A stretch of DNA of 64,000 nt from Paenibacillus harenae (GCF_030812415.1 NZ_JAUSST010000005.1:1-64000); one strand, 5' to 3'; shown: positions 11,617-21,257, counted from the first letter of the stretch. Translations and numbers: made by a program. Notes: generated by a model not told the origin, from the letters alone.

Positions 11617-12078
11617 AGACTGTCACTCCTTATTCAACTAGCCTTGGGTAGGCACGGTTAAGCGAAACGTTGTCGAAAATCAGGGATTTATAACGAAAGC
11701 ATCCACATTATGACGTAGATGAAGAAACTGAGTTATAAATAGGGGATGATTTTGTTCACAATGTTATCCACAGGTTGTTGATAAATATGAGGCTTCTACG
11801 ATGTAATCCACATCAAAAACATAATTATCATAGCAAAAGATCCCTTATATTTCAACGAGTTCGCTGATTTTATCCACATTCTCAACTGCTTGTGCATAGA
11901 AGTTATCTACAACACTACATATTGTTTATATCTTGTTAAGATTTCGACAAAGTTCGTAACCATCCGCAAAAAACTGTGCACATGTTATTAATTTTTTAGA
12001 ATGTGTCTCAATTCATACGCTTATCCACAATAAAAAATGGATCGGGGTTATTCCTGTATTTTGCAACGGGGAGGCACA
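11617..12078. other. Replication origin oriC
   Basis: The AT-rich gap between divergently placed dnaA and rpmH contains DnaA boxes TTATCCACA at 11764-11772, 11870-11878 and 12021-12029, and near-matches TAATCCACA at 11804-11812 and TTATCTACA at 11903-11911, all in one orientation. An especially AT-rich run (about 11980-12000, TTATTAATTTTTTAG) next to the last box is a candidate unwinding element. Gene strand bias switches here, as expected for divergent replication. Two further boxes lie on the other side of dnaA. Confidence 0.93.
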
Positions 12079-12107
12079 TTGACTTTTGACCGCTGGCATG
12101 GTTTAAT
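12079..12107 (+). promoter_or_regulatory. Putative rpmH promoter
   Basis: TTGACT (12079-12084), 17-nt spacer, TTTAAT (12102-12107), about 75 nt before rpmH and just after the last DnaA box. Confidence 0.45.
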
Positions 12108-12183
12108 TAAAAAGGTGTTTTTTGATACAGAGAAGCAGTTATAACCGACACATGGATATATGTAATATAGGAGGTGCAGAACG

Positions 12184-12318
12184 ATGAGACCTACATTTAA
12201 ACCGAATGTAAGCAAACGCAGCAAAGTGCACGGCTTCCGCAAACGTATGAGCTCGAAAAACGGACGTAAAGTTTTGGCAGCGCGTCGTCAAAGAGGAAGA
12301 AAAGTACTGAGCGCATAA
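12184..12318 (+). CDS. rpmH: 50S ribosomal protein bL34
   Basis: 44 aa, translated by eye: it begins [18 protein letters not shown] and ends GRKVLSA, the full bL34 family signature. Small basic protein of the large subunit. A strong ribosome binding site (TAGGAGGTGC) precedes the ATG. First gene on the right arm, followed by its own terminator before rnpA. Confidence 0.98.
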   Translation: MRPTFKPNVSKRSKVHGFRKRMSSKNGRKVLAARRQRGRKVLSA

Positions 12319-12320
12319 GC

Positions 12321-12352
12321 AGAAGACCACGTCCGGTGGTCTTCTTTTTTTT
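12321..12352 (+). terminator. Intrinsic terminator after rpmH
   Basis: AGAAGACCAC (12321-12330) pairs perfectly with GTGGTCTTCT (12336-12345) across a 5-nt loop and is followed by a run of T residues to 12352. Confidence 0.9.
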
Positions 12353-12365
12353 GTTTTTACGCTTG

Positions 12366-12411
12366 AAATATAGGAGAGGATAAGGTTTTCTCTTATACGA
12401 ACCCTATATTT
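12366..12411. repeat. Palindromic intergenic element, copy A
   Basis: Outer arms AAATATAGG (12366-12374) and CCTATATTT (12403-12411), 28 nt apart, with an inner short pairing ATAAG/CTTAT. Followed by ATCACGAAACC. One of four related elements in the window (see copies B, C, D). Function unknown. Confidence 0.6.
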
Positions 12412-12504
12412 ATCACGAAACCCTTAGCCCTCTATTAGGAGGACTGAGTCGTTTCGTCTTTGGCTATACTTATTAGATGAAGGAAAGAACGGTGGCCATA
12501 AGTC

Positions 12505-12882
12505 GTGCATAGAAAGTTGCGTTTGCGTAACCGCGGAGATTTCAGCCGGATCTATAGAGGCGGCAAATCTTTCGCCAACGGACAATTTGTCGTATATTGG
12601 TCTAAGCAACCGGACGCGGATCCATTCCGCCTCGGTGTTTCGGCGAGCAAAAAAATCGGAAATGCGGTCATGCGCAACCGGATGCGGCGAATGGTGAAGG
12701 AGATCGTGCGTCATCAGGCCGACCGGATAGCGCCGAAGACGGATCTTATTCTTATTGTCCGAAAACCGGCGACAGCCATGAAGATGAAGGAAATGGAGAA
12801 ATCGGTGCTTCATGTACTTAAGAAAGCTGGACTTCTGAAGAGCGTAGGCATGCCGCCCGATAAGCGGAATCGAGGGCTTTAA
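12505..12882 (+). CDS. rnpA: Ribonuclease P protein component
   Basis: 125 aa. KLRLRNRGDFSRIYR near the start, LGVSASKKIGNAVMRNRMRRMVKE containing the RNR signature, and RKPATAMKMKEME. It is the basic cofactor that helps the RNase P RNA process tRNA 5' ends. Start is GTG 12505; the ribosome binding site upstream is weak. Usual place between rpmH and yidC, separated from rpmH by a terminator and a repeat element, so it likely has its own promoter (a TATACT lies at about 12464). Confidence 0.96.
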   Translation: MHRKLRLRNRGDFSRIYRGGKSFANGQFVVYWSKQPDADPFRLGVSASKKIGNAVMRNRMRRMVKEIVRHQADRIAPKTDLILIVRKPATAMKMKEMEKSVLHVLKKAGLLKSVGMPPDKRNRGL

Positions 12883-13097
12883 GAAAGCGCATGCACCAGG
12901 ATGCTGCTTGTTTCTTTGTCCCATAAATTATGGTATAGTCAAGATTGACAAGCCAAGCCAAAAATAGCTGTCGTCGTCCTTTATTCGGCATTGGCTCAGC
13001 GCATAACAAAATATAAGCATATAGTTGAAACCCTTTTGCGAGAAAATCAGTATAAGGGGAGTTGACTATTTGTTCTTGTATTCAAAATTTTGCTTCA

Positions 13098-13144
13098 AAA
13101 TATAGGAAAGTATAAAAATCATTCGTTATACTATGCCTATATTT
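13098..13144. repeat. Palindromic intergenic element, copy B
   Basis: Outer arms AAATATAGG (13098-13106) and CCTATATTT (13136-13144), 29 nt apart, and a perfect inner stem AGTATAA/TTATACT. It is followed by CACCGCGAAACGCTGCTTAG and, farther on, GCCGTTTACGCTTGGGCA, both of which recur after copy C. It occupies most of the rnpA-yidC gap (12883-13218), where I see no gene. Confidence 0.65.
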
Positions 13145-13218
13145 CACCGCGAAACGCTGCTTAGCCGCCTGGCTTAAGCCGTTTACGCTTGGGCAATGGC
13201 TCTTAGAGAGGAGTTTTC

Positions 13219-14013
13219 ATGTTGTTTCGGAATTCAAAACGCAAATGGCTTCTAGTGCTGGGGCTCGTCCTGGTAATGGGCGTGCTTGCAGGCTGCGGAG
13301 CTCCCGCGGACAATAAGATGGTAACGGAAGACCTTCTTGAAGGAAACTTCTGGGAAAGAAACGTTGTATATTACTTTGCACTGACGCTTGATCAGTTCGC
13401 CGAATGGTTTGGCGGTCATTACGGATTTGCCATTCTGCTTCTCACGATCATCGTGCGTACATTAATTTTGCCGCTGACGCTTAAGCAATATCGCAGTTCG
13501 AAGGCGATGCAGGCGATCCAGCCGCAGATGGCCGAGATCAAGAAGAAGTATAAGGACAACCCGCAAAAGCAACAAGAAGAGACGATGAAGCTGTTCCAGA
13601 CCCACCAGGTCAATCCGATGGCGGGCTGCTTGCCCTTAATCGTTCAAATGCCGGTGTTCATCGCCTTGTACAATTCCATTTATTACAATAGTGCTATTGG
13701 CGAGGATAAGTTTTTGTGGTTCCAGTTGGGCACTAGCGCAAACGAAGGCGGATGGACGTATTATCTGCTTCCATTGCTCGCTGCAGCAACGACATTCGTT
13801 CAGTCGAAGATGATGCAGAAGCAACAAACGCAGACGATGCCGGGCATGGGCATGATGCTTACGATCTTCCCTGTATTAATCTTCGTTATGGCGATCAACT
13901 TCCCGTCGGCGCTTCCGCTGTACTGGGTATATAGCAATATCTATACAATCGTTCAAAACTACTTCCTGTACGTACGTTCATCTGACAAGGGTAAGGGGGC
14001 CCTCGCGAAATGA
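13219..14013 (+). CDS. yidC: Membrane protein insertase YidC / SpoIIIJ
   Basis: 264 aa. Lipoprotein signal with lipobox LAGC (Cys26), then five predicted membrane segments and the YidC core (FAILLLTIIVRTLILPLTLKQ, with the conserved Arg of the hydrophilic groove; NPMAGCLPLIVQMPVFIALY). It inserts proteins into the membrane with or without Sec; in sporulating Bacillus the origin-proximal copy is SpoIIIJ. Its stop overlaps the start of jag (ATGA), implying translational coupling. Ribosome binding site AGAGAGGAG. Confidence 0.97.
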   Translation: MLFRNSKRKWLLVLGLVLVMGVLAGCGAPADNKMVTEDLLEGNFWERNVVYYFALTLDQFAEWFGGHYGFAILLLTIIVRTLILPLTLKQYRSSKAMQAIQPQMAEIKKKYKDNPQKQQEETMKLFQTHQVNPMAGCLPLIVQMPVFIALYNSIYYNSAIGEDKFLWFQLGTSANEGGWTYYLLPLLAAATTFVQSKMMQKQQTQTMPGMGMMLTIFPVLIFVMAINFPSALPLYWVYSNIYTIVQNYFLYVRSSDKGKGALAK

Positions 14014-14630
14014 AGAAAATCGTTGCATCAGGAAAGACGATAGACGATGCTGTGCGTAATGGTTTGACACAATTGCAAGTGACTGAAGACCGCGTGAAGA
14101 AGGTTGTGCTTGAACAGCCCACCAAAGGGTTGTTCGGATTGTTTGGCGCAAAGGAAGCGAAAGTTGAGCTTGAATGGATTCCGGATGCGACGGAAGAAGC
14201 TGAGAAGTTTCTTTTGGAGGTTGCCGGAACGATGGGGCTGCAAGTGAGCATCGATCGCAAGCAAACGAGAGAAGGTACGAGGCTGGCCGTTGCGGGCAGC
14301 GGAGACCTTGGTATGCTGATTGGGCGTCGCGGACAAACGTTGGATGCGTTACAGTACTTGGTTAATATTGTGGCTAATCGTTATTCGGATAGTCATCTTC
14401 GGATCGTCCTTGATGCAGAGGATTTTCGCGAGCGCCGGCGCAAGACGCTGGAGGAATTGTCGGAGCGCCTTGCGGGCAGAGTCATTCGGACCAAGAAGGA
14501 AGTTGTCCTTGAGCCGATGTCGCCGCATGAACGCAAAGTCATTCATTCGCAATTGCAGAACCATCCACGGGTGAAGACCTATAGCAAGGGCGACGAGCCG
14601 AATCGGAGAGTCGTTATTTCGCTTAGGTAA
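14010..14630 (+). CDS. jag: RNA-binding protein Jag (Jag-N, KH, R3H)
   Basis: 206 aa. N-terminal Jag domain (ASGKTIDDAVRNGLTQL), KH domain with IGRRGQTLDALQYLVN and C-terminal R3H domain (LEPMSPHERKVIHSQLQ). KhpB/Jag-type proteins bind RNA and affect envelope growth. Overlaps yidC by 4 nt; partner position conserved across Firmicutes. Confidence 0.95.
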   Translation: MKKIVASGKTIDDAVRNGLTQLQVTEDRVKKVVLEQPTKGLFGLFGAKEAKVELEWIPDATEEAEKFLLEVAGTMGLQVSIDRKQTREGTRLAVAGSGDLGMLIGRRGQTLDALQYLVNIVANRYSDSHLRIVLDAEDFRERRRKTLEELSERLAGRVIRTKKEVVLEPMSPHERKVIHSQLQNHPRVKTYSKGDEPNRRVVISLR

Positions 14631-14729
14631 TTAAGGAGTGCAGGCAACAAATAGATAAGCGATACGGTATGCAGCAATGGCTCTTTATGGTCATTGCTGT
14701 TTTTCCATTTGAGAGGTGCTGACTGAGCA

Positions 14730-16109
14730 GTGATACATGATACGATTGCGGCTATCTCGACGGCAGTCGGAGAGGGCGGCATTGCGATAATACGAATAAG
14801 CGGGCCGGATGCGATAAGCGGAACGGCACGCATTTTTCAGTCCAAAACAAGTTTGAACGAAGCGCAGTCGCATACCGTGAACTATGGTCATATTATTGAT
14901 CCGACTACGGGCGAGCAGGTGGAAGAGGTGCTCGTGACCGTTATGCGAGGACCTCGTTCCTTTACGGCGGAGGATGTTGTGGAGATCAATGCCCATGGCG
15001 GTGTTGTGGCGGTAAAGCAGGTGCTTGACGTTGTGCTGCAGCAAGAGGGTTTCCGGACGGCCGAGCCGGGCGAGTTCACGAAGCGGGCGTTCCTGAATGG
15101 ACGCATCGATCTGATGCAGGCGGAAGCGGTAATCGATCTGATCCGCTCGAAGTCGGACCGTGCTTTCTCGGTAGCGAGGAAGCAGGCCGAAGGTGCGTTG
15201 TCGAAGCAGATTAAGGCGCTAAGGCAGACCGTGATTGAGCTTCTCGCGCATATTGAAGTCAATATCGATTACCCCGAGCATGACGTTGAGGATTTAACGA
15301 GCGCTTATATCCGGGAGCAGTGCGGCTCAGCGATCGAGGCGATCGGAAAGTTGTTAAAAACGGCAAACGAAGGCAAAATATTGCGAGAAGGCATTTTAAC
15401 GGCTATCGTCGGACGACCGAATGTCGGGAAGTCTTCGCTTATGAACGTGCTGACGCAAGAGAACAAGGCGATCGTGACCGACATTCCAGGCACGACTCGA
15501 GATGTCATCGAACAATTCGTGACATTGAACGGCATACCTCTTCGACTGCTCGATACGGCTGGCATTCGAGATACGGAGGATGTCGTGGAGAAGATCGGCG
15601 TCGAGCGCTCGCGTTCTGCGCTGGCGGAAGCGGAGCTGATCTTGCTCGTTCTTAATTATAATGAGCCCTTGCAGCCGGGCGATCGTGAATTGTTGGAGCA
15701 ATTAGCTGGTCGTTCTGTCATTGTTATCCTGAATAAGACTGACTTGCCGCATCAATTAGAAATTGAGGTGGTGGAGCAGTTCGTTCCGGCCAACTCGATC
15801 GTACGAATGTCGATGCTCGAGGAACGTGGTCTCGACAGATTGGAGCAGGCTATAAGCGATATGTTCTTCGAAGGCCAGCTTGAATCGAATGATCTGACAT
15901 ATGTTAGCAATGTTCGGCATATTTCTTTGCTGAAGCGTGCGAATCAATCGCTTGTCGATGCCATCGAAGCGTCGAATATGGGAATTCCGATAGATGTTAT
16001 ACAAATCGATGTTCGTTCGGCCTGGGAGTCGCTTGGCGAAATTCTTGGCGATGAGGTGGGCGATTCGTTAATCGATCAAATCTTTTCACAGTTCTGTTTA
16101 GGGAAGTAG
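14730..16109 (+). CDS. mnmE: tRNA uridine-34 modification GTPase MnmE
   Basis: 459 aa. N-terminal folate-binding domain (DTIAAISTAVGEGGIAIIRI), central G domain with GRPNVGKSSLMN, DIPGTTRD, DTAG and NKTD, and the C-terminal CLGK with the invariant Cys. With MnmG it makes the 5-carboxymethylaminomethyl modification at the wobble uridine. GTG start at 14730, with GAGAGGTG upstream. mnmG follows after 9 nt. Confidence 0.98.
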   Translation: MIHDTIAAISTAVGEGGIAIIRISGPDAISGTARIFQSKTSLNEAQSHTVNYGHIIDPTTGEQVEEVLVTVMRGPRSFTAEDVVEINAHGGVVAVKQVLDVVLQQEGFRTAEPGEFTKRAFLNGRIDLMQAEAVIDLIRSKSDRAFSVARKQAEGALSKQIKALRQTVIELLAHIEVNIDYPEHDVEDLTSAYIREQCGSAIEAIGKLLKTANEGKILREGILTAIVGRPNVGKSSLMNVLTQENKAIVTDIPGTTRDVIEQFVTLNGIPLRLLDTAGIRDTEDVVEKIGVERSRSALAEAELILLVLNYNEPLQPGDRELLEQLAGRSVIVILNKTDLPHQLEIEVVEQFVPANSIVRMSMLEERGLDRLEQAISDMFFEGQLESNDLTYVSNVRHISLLKRANQSLVDAIEASNMGIPIDVIQIDVRSAWESLGEILGDEVGDSLIDQIFSQFCLGK

Positions 16110-16118
16110 GGATGAATA

Positions 16119-18008
16119 ATGGGTTATGCAGCTGGTGAATTTGACGTTATCGTTATTGGAGCGGGGCATGCGGGCTGCGAGGCGGCGCTTGCCTCGGCAC
16201 GGATGGGTAGCAATACGCTGCTATTAACGATCAACTTGGATATGGTGGCGTTTATGCCATGCAATCCGTCTATTGGCGGACCTGCCAAAGGGCATGTCGT
16301 CCGTGAGATTGACGCATTAGGCGGCGAGATGGGACGCAATATCGATAAAACGTTTATCCAAATGCGGATGCTGAATACGGGCAAAGGGCCGGCTGTACAC
16401 GCGCTTCGTGCACAAGCGGACAAATTTTCGTACCAGCATACGATGAAGAAGACGATCGAAGAGACCGATAATTTGACGCTCAGACAAGGGATGGCTGAGG
16501 AGCTTATCGTCGAAGACGGCAAGATCGTCGGTATTGTTACGAAGACAGGCGCAGAGTATCGTGCACGCGCCGTTATTGTAACGACAGGCACGTATCTGCG
16601 CGGCAAAATCATTATGGGCGAGCTTATGTATGAAAGCGGCCCGAACAATCAGCAGCCTTCGGTAAGGCTGTCTGCGAGCCTGAAGGAGCATGGCTTCGAG
16701 CTTGTCCGCTTCAAGACAGGTACGCCGCCGCGCGTTCATAAGGATACGATTGATTTCTCGAAGACGGAGATCCAACCAGGCGACGAATCGCCGAAGTTTT
16801 TCTCCCATGAGACGGAGTCGTCGGATAACGAGCAATTGCCTTGCTGGCTTACGTACACGTCCGAAGCGACGCACAAGATTATCAACGATAACTTGCACCG
16901 TGCCCCGATGTTCTCGGGTGCGATAGAGGGGACAGGACCGCGTTATTGCCCATCCATTGAAGATAAAATTGTCCGGTTTGCCGACAAACCGAAACATCAG
17001 ATTTTCCTTGAGCCGGAAGGCAAGCATACATCCGAATACTATGTGCAAGGGTTATCCACAAGTATGCCTGAGGATGTACAGCTCGGTATTTTACGATCAA
17101 TTCCAGGATTAGAAAATGTTGAGATGATGCGTAACGGTTATGCGATCGAATACGATGCGGTTGTGCCAACGCAGCTATGGCCGTCCCTGGAGACAAAGGT
17201 CGTTGACGGGTTATTCACAGCTGGACAAATCAACGGAACGTCTGGCTACGAGGAAGCAGCCGGACAAGGCATTATTGCAGGGATCAATGCGGCACGCAAG
17301 GTGCAAGGCAAAGAGCCGGTTGTTATTGACCGTTCGCAAGGTTATATCGGCGTTATGATCGATGATCTTGTCACGAAGGGAACGAATGATCCTTATCGAT
17401 TGCTGACGTCTCGTGCCGAATATCGTCTTCTGCTCCGTCACGATAATGCCGATCTGCGTCTTACGCCGATTGGTTATGAGATCGGGCTTATATCGGAAGA
17501 GCGTTACGCCAAGTTCCTTCGTAAAAAAGAATTGGTTGAGATCGAGATTGAACGGTTGAAGACGACGAAGGTGAAGCCGGATGATGTGAACGATATGCTG
17601 ACGGCCGCCGGTTCGGCGCCAATGACGAACGGTGCGGATGCGTTGTCGCTCTTAAGGCGTCCTGAAATTACGTATGCGATGGTAGAAACGGTTGTTCCTT
17701 CCCCGGAATTAGGATTGACGGACGAGATGAAGGAACAAGTCGAGATTCAAATTAAATATGCCGGTTATATTGAGAAGCAGCTGCTTCAAGTAGAGCGTCT
17801 TAATAAGATGGAGAAGAAGCGCATTCCGGACGATATCGAATATAGCGAAGTTCATGGGCTTGCCTCCGAGGCGAAGCAGAAGCTTGCTGTCATTCGCCCA
17901 TTGTCTATTGGGCAAGCATCGCGGATCGCTGGCGTGACGCCGGCGGATATTTCCATCTTGCTTGTATATCTAGAGCATTATAACCGTGTAACAGCGGCGA
18001 GAGGATAG
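16119..18008 (+). CDS. mnmG: tRNA uridine-34 modification enzyme MnmG (GidA)
   Basis: 629 aa. FAD-binding motif [19 protein letters not shown] at the N-terminus, [21 protein letters not shown], and the C-terminal helical domain ending in the MnmE-binding region. It is the FAD/NADH partner of MnmE. Spacing (9 nt each side) places it in an mnmE-mnmG-rsmG operon. Confidence 0.98.
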   Translation: MGYAAGEFDVIVIGAGHAGCEAALASARMGSNTLLLTINLDMVAFMPCNPSIGGPAKGHVVREIDALGGEMGRNIDKTFIQMRMLNTGKGPAVHALRAQADKFSYQHTMKKTIEETDNLTLRQGMAEELIVEDGKIVGIVTKTGAEYRARAVIVTTGTYLRGKIIMGELMYESGPNNQQPSVRLSASLKEHGFELVRFKTGTPPRVHKDTIDFSKTEIQPGDESPKFFSHETESSDNEQLPCWLTYTSEATHKIINDNLHRAPMFSGAIEGTGPRYCPSIEDKIVRFADKPKHQIFLEPEGKHTSEYYVQGLSTSMPEDVQLGILRSIPGLENVEMMRNGYAIEYDAVVPTQLWPSLETKVVDGLFTAGQINGTSGYEEAAGQGIIAGINAARKVQGKEPVVIDRSQGYIGVMIDDLVTKGTNDPYRLLTSRAEYRLLLRHDNADLRLTPIGYEIGLISEERYAKFLRKKELVEIEIERLKTTKVKPDDVNDMLTAAGSAPMTNGADALSLLRRPEITYAMVETVVPSPELGLTDEMKEQVEIQIKYAGYIEKQLLQVERLNKMEKKRIPDDIEYSEVHGLASEAKQKLAVIRPLSIGQASRIAGVTPADISILLVYLEHYNRVTAARG

Positions 18009-18016
18009 TTAAGGTT

Positions 18017-18742
18017 ATGGATCAAACGTTGGAGTGGTTTACTGCGCGTATGGAGGAGAGCGGAATAACGCTCTCTCCACTACAGCTTGAGCAGTTCGGG
18101 ACATACTTTCGGTTGCTGGTGGAATGGAACGAGAAGATGAATTTGACGGGCATAACGGAAAGGGACGCCGTATACGAAAAGCACTTTTACGATTCGGCGT
18201 CCCTTTCTTTTTTTGTAGATATGGACAAGGTCAAGAGGCTAGCCGATATAGGCTCGGGAGCGGGTTTTCCTAGCATACCTCTTAAAATTTGTTTCCCGCA
18301 CCTGAAAGTGACGATCGTCGATTCGTTAAATAAACGAATTCAATTCCTTAAATTTCTTGTGGAGCAATTAGGCGTTGAAGACGTCGATTGCGTACATGGG
18401 CGTGCAGAAGATATTGCAAAGCTACCCGAGCATCGGGATGGTTATGATTTAGTCACAGCGCGTGCGGTTGCAAGATTAAATGTACTGAACGAGTTTTGTT
18501 TGCCTTTCGTCCGTAAAAACGGTCTTTTCGCTGCTATGAAAGGCTCGCAATCGGAGGAAGAGGTTCGTGAGGCGGCATTCAGCTTGCGTGAGCTTAGAGC
18601 GAAAATTAAAGCTCAGCATCAGCTGCAGCTTCCGAATGAACAATCCGAACGGCATATTGTCATCATCGAGAAGCTCGATGCAACGCCGCGAAAATATCCT
18701 AGAAAAGCAGGTACGCCACTTAAACAACCGCTTATCGGGTAA
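18017..18742 (+). CDS. rsmG: 16S rRNA (guanine-527-N7) methyltransferase
   Basis: 241 aa. SAM-binding motif LADIGSGAGFPSIPLKI, then VTIVDSLNKRIQFL and DLVTARAVARL. It methylates G527 of 16S rRNA; loss is known to give low-level streptomycin resistance. Last gene of the mnmE-mnmG-rsmG unit; a parS site follows 14 nt after its stop codon. Confidence 0.97.
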   Translation: MDQTLEWFTARMEESGITLSPLQLEQFGTYFRLLVEWNEKMNLTGITERDAVYEKHFYDSASLSFFVDMDKVKRLADIGSGAGFPSIPLKICFPHLKVTIVDSLNKRIQFLKFLVEQLGVEDVDCVHGRAEDIAKLPEHRDGYDLVTARAVARLNVLNEFCLPFVRKNGLFAAMKGSQSEEEVREAAFSLRELRAKIKAQHQLQLPNEQSERHIVIIEKLDATPRKYPRKAGTPLKQPLIG

Positions 18743-18756
18743 GATTGAACGTGGAA

Positions 18757-18772
18757 TGTTTCACGTGGAACA
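18757..18772. promoter_or_regulatory. parS site 1 (ParB/Spo0J binding)
   Basis: TGTTTCACGTGGAACA equals the reverse complement of the classical Bacillus parS TGTTCCACGTGAAACA. It is embedded in a longer near-palindrome with arms GGAATGTT and AACATTCC (18753-18776). Confidence 0.93.
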
Positions 18773-19459
18773 TTCCAATCATCGTATTTTTTTGATCAAT
18801 ATTGATCTGTCTTTAGATACCGTTACTCCTGTAATCGCTCAACATGAACTTTTAGAACATTTATATGGGTTAGAACGGTTGTCAAGCAGGAGATATCTCT
18901 CACGAAGTAGAATTAAAGTGTTAAGGATGCAATGAACGTGACAAGAACTTGATCGCCTTGCGTGCGATGGTTCTAAGCGCTTAACATCGCAATAGGAGGA
19001 GCACGCTTCACTTATTGTTCAATATAAGACTTTATGTGTTTGTATTTAAAATTAAGCTTATATTACTCTGCGAAATGCTGCTTCATGCCGTTTAAAAGGC
19101 AGAATCAGCCATTTACGCTTCGAGCAGATTTCTGCTCGGCGAACGATTAAGCAGGAGCAACCTATCTTGCTGTTAGGCGAGTTTATTGAAAAAACCTTCA
19201 TTCTATCTCTCTTGCACGTAAATCAATCACTATCCTATTTAATAGGAAGGTTTCGTTGTTCCTCGCGCGTGTCATGTTATGTTAATAATTGGCCGGAGTG
19301 GTGGGACGCGCTTGAAGCCCTCTAGTATAACGTTTATAATTATACTTTGCAGGCTATCAATCTATGAAGCTATGTTCTCCTATCTGTGATTGGTTTGGAA
19401 ATGCATAGATGTAAGATTGATTGGAAGGTTTATCTCATGATCGGGTGGTAATTATCGAT
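18773..19459. other. Structured rsmG-noc intergenic region, no gene seen
   Basis: About 690 nt without a credible gene. Beyond parS it holds the palindrome GATCAATATTGATC (18794-18807), element copy C (19021-19064), a perfect hairpin CGAGCAGA/TCTGCTCG (19121-19138), an inverted repeat AAACCTTC/GAAGGTTT (19192-19199 and 19246-19253) enclosing CCTATTTAATAGG, and AGTATAA/TTATACT (19324-19346). A TATAAT at 19335-19340 may serve noc. Confidence 0.5.
19021..19064. repeat. Palindromic intergenic element, copy C
   Basis: Outer arms AATATAAG (19021-19028) and CTTATATT (19057-19064) with 28 nt between. Followed by ACTCTGCGAAATGCTGCTTC and later AGCCATTTACGCTTCGAGCA, closely parallel to the sequence after copy B. 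Confidence 0.6.
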
Positions 19460-20278
19460 ATGAAAGAACAATTTTCTCGTTTATTCGGCTTATCCGAGCA
19501 GCGCAACGCGCAAGAAGAGATTCGGCAAATTCCAATTCAGGATATCGATGCGAGTCCATTCCAGCCACGTACGATCTTCGATGACGATCGTATTGATGAG
19601 CTATGCCAGACCATCAAGACGCATGGCGTTATTCAGCCGATTGTCGTTCGTATGCGTAATGGCAGATATGAGATTATTGCCGGAGAGCGCCGCTGGCGTG
19701 CCGTAACGAAGCTAGGGTATGATACGATTCCCGGCATTGTTCGAGAATTCAACGATTCCCAGACGGCTTCTATTGCTTTGATCGAGAATTTGCAGCGTGA
19801 GGGTCTTACGGCGATTGAAGAAGCTATTGCTTATCAGAAACTTATTGAACTGCATGAATTAACGCAAGAGAGCTTAGCGCAGCGGCTTGGCAAGAGCCAG
19901 TCGACAATTGCCAACAAGCTAAGGTTGTTAGCGCTAAGCGATACGATCAAGCAAGCGTTAGTGGAACGAAAAATTACGGAACGCCATGCACGCGCGCTTC
20001 TTTCCTTGGATACAGAAGAGCTGCAGCATAAAGTTTTGGACGAAATATTGACCAAAGATTTGAATGTGAAGCAAACCGAGATTCGTATTGCTTTCTTGAA
20101 AGAAGCGACGAAGCTGAAGAAAGCTAAACGTGTATCTTTTACGAAAGATGTTCGTCTTGCTTTGAACACGATTCGTCAATCGATTGAAATGGTGTCAGGA
20201 TCAGGGCTGCAAATTAAGACTAACGAAAAGGATCATGATGATCATTACGAAATCGTTATCCAAATTCCAAAAAGATAG
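19460..20278 (+). CDS. noc: Nucleoid occlusion protein Noc
   Basis: 272 aa, ParB family. ParB N-terminal domain with [20 protein letters not shown] and AGERRWRAV (the CTP-binding box with Arg replaced by Trp-Arg pattern typical of Noc), [18 protein letters not shown], and a helix-turn-helix ([19 protein letters not shown]). Noc binds its own DNA sites and keeps the division septum off the nucleoid. Start at ATG 19460, with GGGTGGT upstream. The position between rsmG and soj is diagnostic for Noc rather than a second Spo0J. Confidence 0.93.
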   Translation: MKEQFSRLFGLSEQRNAQEEIRQIPIQDIDASPFQPRTIFDDDRIDELCQTIKTHGVIQPIVVRMRNGRYEIIAGERRWRAVTKLGYDTIPGIVREFNDSQTASIALIENLQREGLTAIEEAIAYQKLIELHELTQESLAQRLGKSQSTIANKLRLLALSDTIKQALVERKITERHARALLSLDTEELQHKVLDEILTKDLNVKQTEIRIAFLKEATKLKKAKRVSFTKDVRLALNTIRQSIEMVSGSGLQIKTNEKDHDDHYEIVIQIPKR

Positions 20279-20364
20279 CAATGATTGTTAACTATATTCG
20301 ATATAAAATGGTACATATGGCTGCCGGATGCATTTCCATCTGGTAGGAATAAATCATGCACGAT

Positions 20365-20385
20365 GCCGCCCTCGCCGAGGGCGGC
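20365..20385. other. GC-rich hairpin in the noc-soj gap
   Basis: GCCGCCCTC and GAGGGCGGC form a perfect 9-bp stem with a 3-nt loop in an otherwise AT-rich gap. No immediate U-tract follows on either strand, so it is only a possible terminator for noc. Confidence 0.4.
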
Positions 20386-20483
20386 GATGCCATTTGTAGC
20401 CGTATTTTTTACAATGAAGAGGCACAAGGTTTTTGCTTGTGTATGGTGTATTATAATAGTTTTGCATAAGAGGTGAGACAGTT

Positions 20484-21257
20484 TTGTCCAAAATAATAGC
20501 TATTGCCAATCAGAAGGGCGGTGTCGGTAAGACGACTACGTCCGTTAATCTCGCGGCTTGTCTAGCTTCCTTGGGGAGAAGAGTGCTACTCGTTGATATA
20601 GATCCCCAAGGGAACACGACGAGCGGGCTTGGCATCAACAAGGCGGATGTGGCCAATTGTATTTATGATGTGCTTATTAATGAAGTGCATCCTAAGGATG
20701 CTATGGTGGAAACGGGTGTCCCCGGGTTGAAGATCATTCCAGCGACGATCCAACTGGCAGGGGCGGAGATTGAATTAGTTCCTACAATATCCCGGGAGCT
20801 GCGACTCAAGAAGTCGTTGCATATGGTTAAGGATGAATTCGACTATATTCTCATTGATTGCCCGCCATCGCTTGGTATATTAACGATCAACTCCTTAACA
20901 GCGGCTGATTCGGTCCTTATCCCCATCCAATGTGAATATTATGCCCTTGAAGGACTTAGCCAGCTGTTGAATACAGTAAGACTCGTTCAGAAACATCTAA
21001 ATACGACGCTTCAGATTGAAGGCGTTCTACTTACGATGCTCGATGCAAGAACGAACCTCGGCATTCAAGTCATCGAAGAGGTTAAAAAATATTTTCAGCA
21101 AAAAGTTTATCAAACCATCATTCCGCGCAACGTGCGTCTGAGCGAAGCTCCTTCTCACGGGCAAGCGATTATCACCTACGACCCACGATCCAAAGGCGCG
21201 GAAGTTTATCTTGAACTCGCGAAGGAAGTGATAACGTATGAGCAAGCGGCTAGGTAG
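20484..21257 (+). CDS. soj: Chromosome partitioning ATPase Soj/ParA
   Basis: 257 aa. Deviant Walker A KGGVGKTTT at residues 11-19, LVDIDPQGN and DYILIDCPPSLG. Soj is an ATP-dependent DNA-binding protein that works with ParB on origin segregation and also modulates DnaA. TTG start with AGAGGTGAGAC upstream. Its 3' end overlaps parB by 20 nt. Confidence 0.97.
   Translation: MSKIIAIANQKGGVGKTTTSVNLAACLASLGRRVLLVDIDPQGNTTSGLGINKADVANCIYDVLINEVHPKDAMVETGVPGLKIIPATIQLAGAEIELVPTISRELRLKKSLHMVKDEFDYILIDCPPSLGILTINSLTAADSVLIPIQCEYYALEGLSQLLNTVRLVQKHLNTTLQIEGVLLTMLDARTNLGIQVIEEVKKYFQQKVYQTIIPRNVRLSEAPSHGQAIITYDPRSKGAEVYLELAKEVITYEQAAR

Noticed and set aside
11783-11852. Possible fifth palindromic element in oriC
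   Set aside because: AAATATGAGG and CCCTTATATTT are about 50 nt apart, not 28-29, and one arm base mismatches; it does not fit the family.
18567-18935. 122-aa frame across the rsmG end and parS
   Set aside because: Starts inside rsmG without a ribosome binding site, runs through parS and has no family features.
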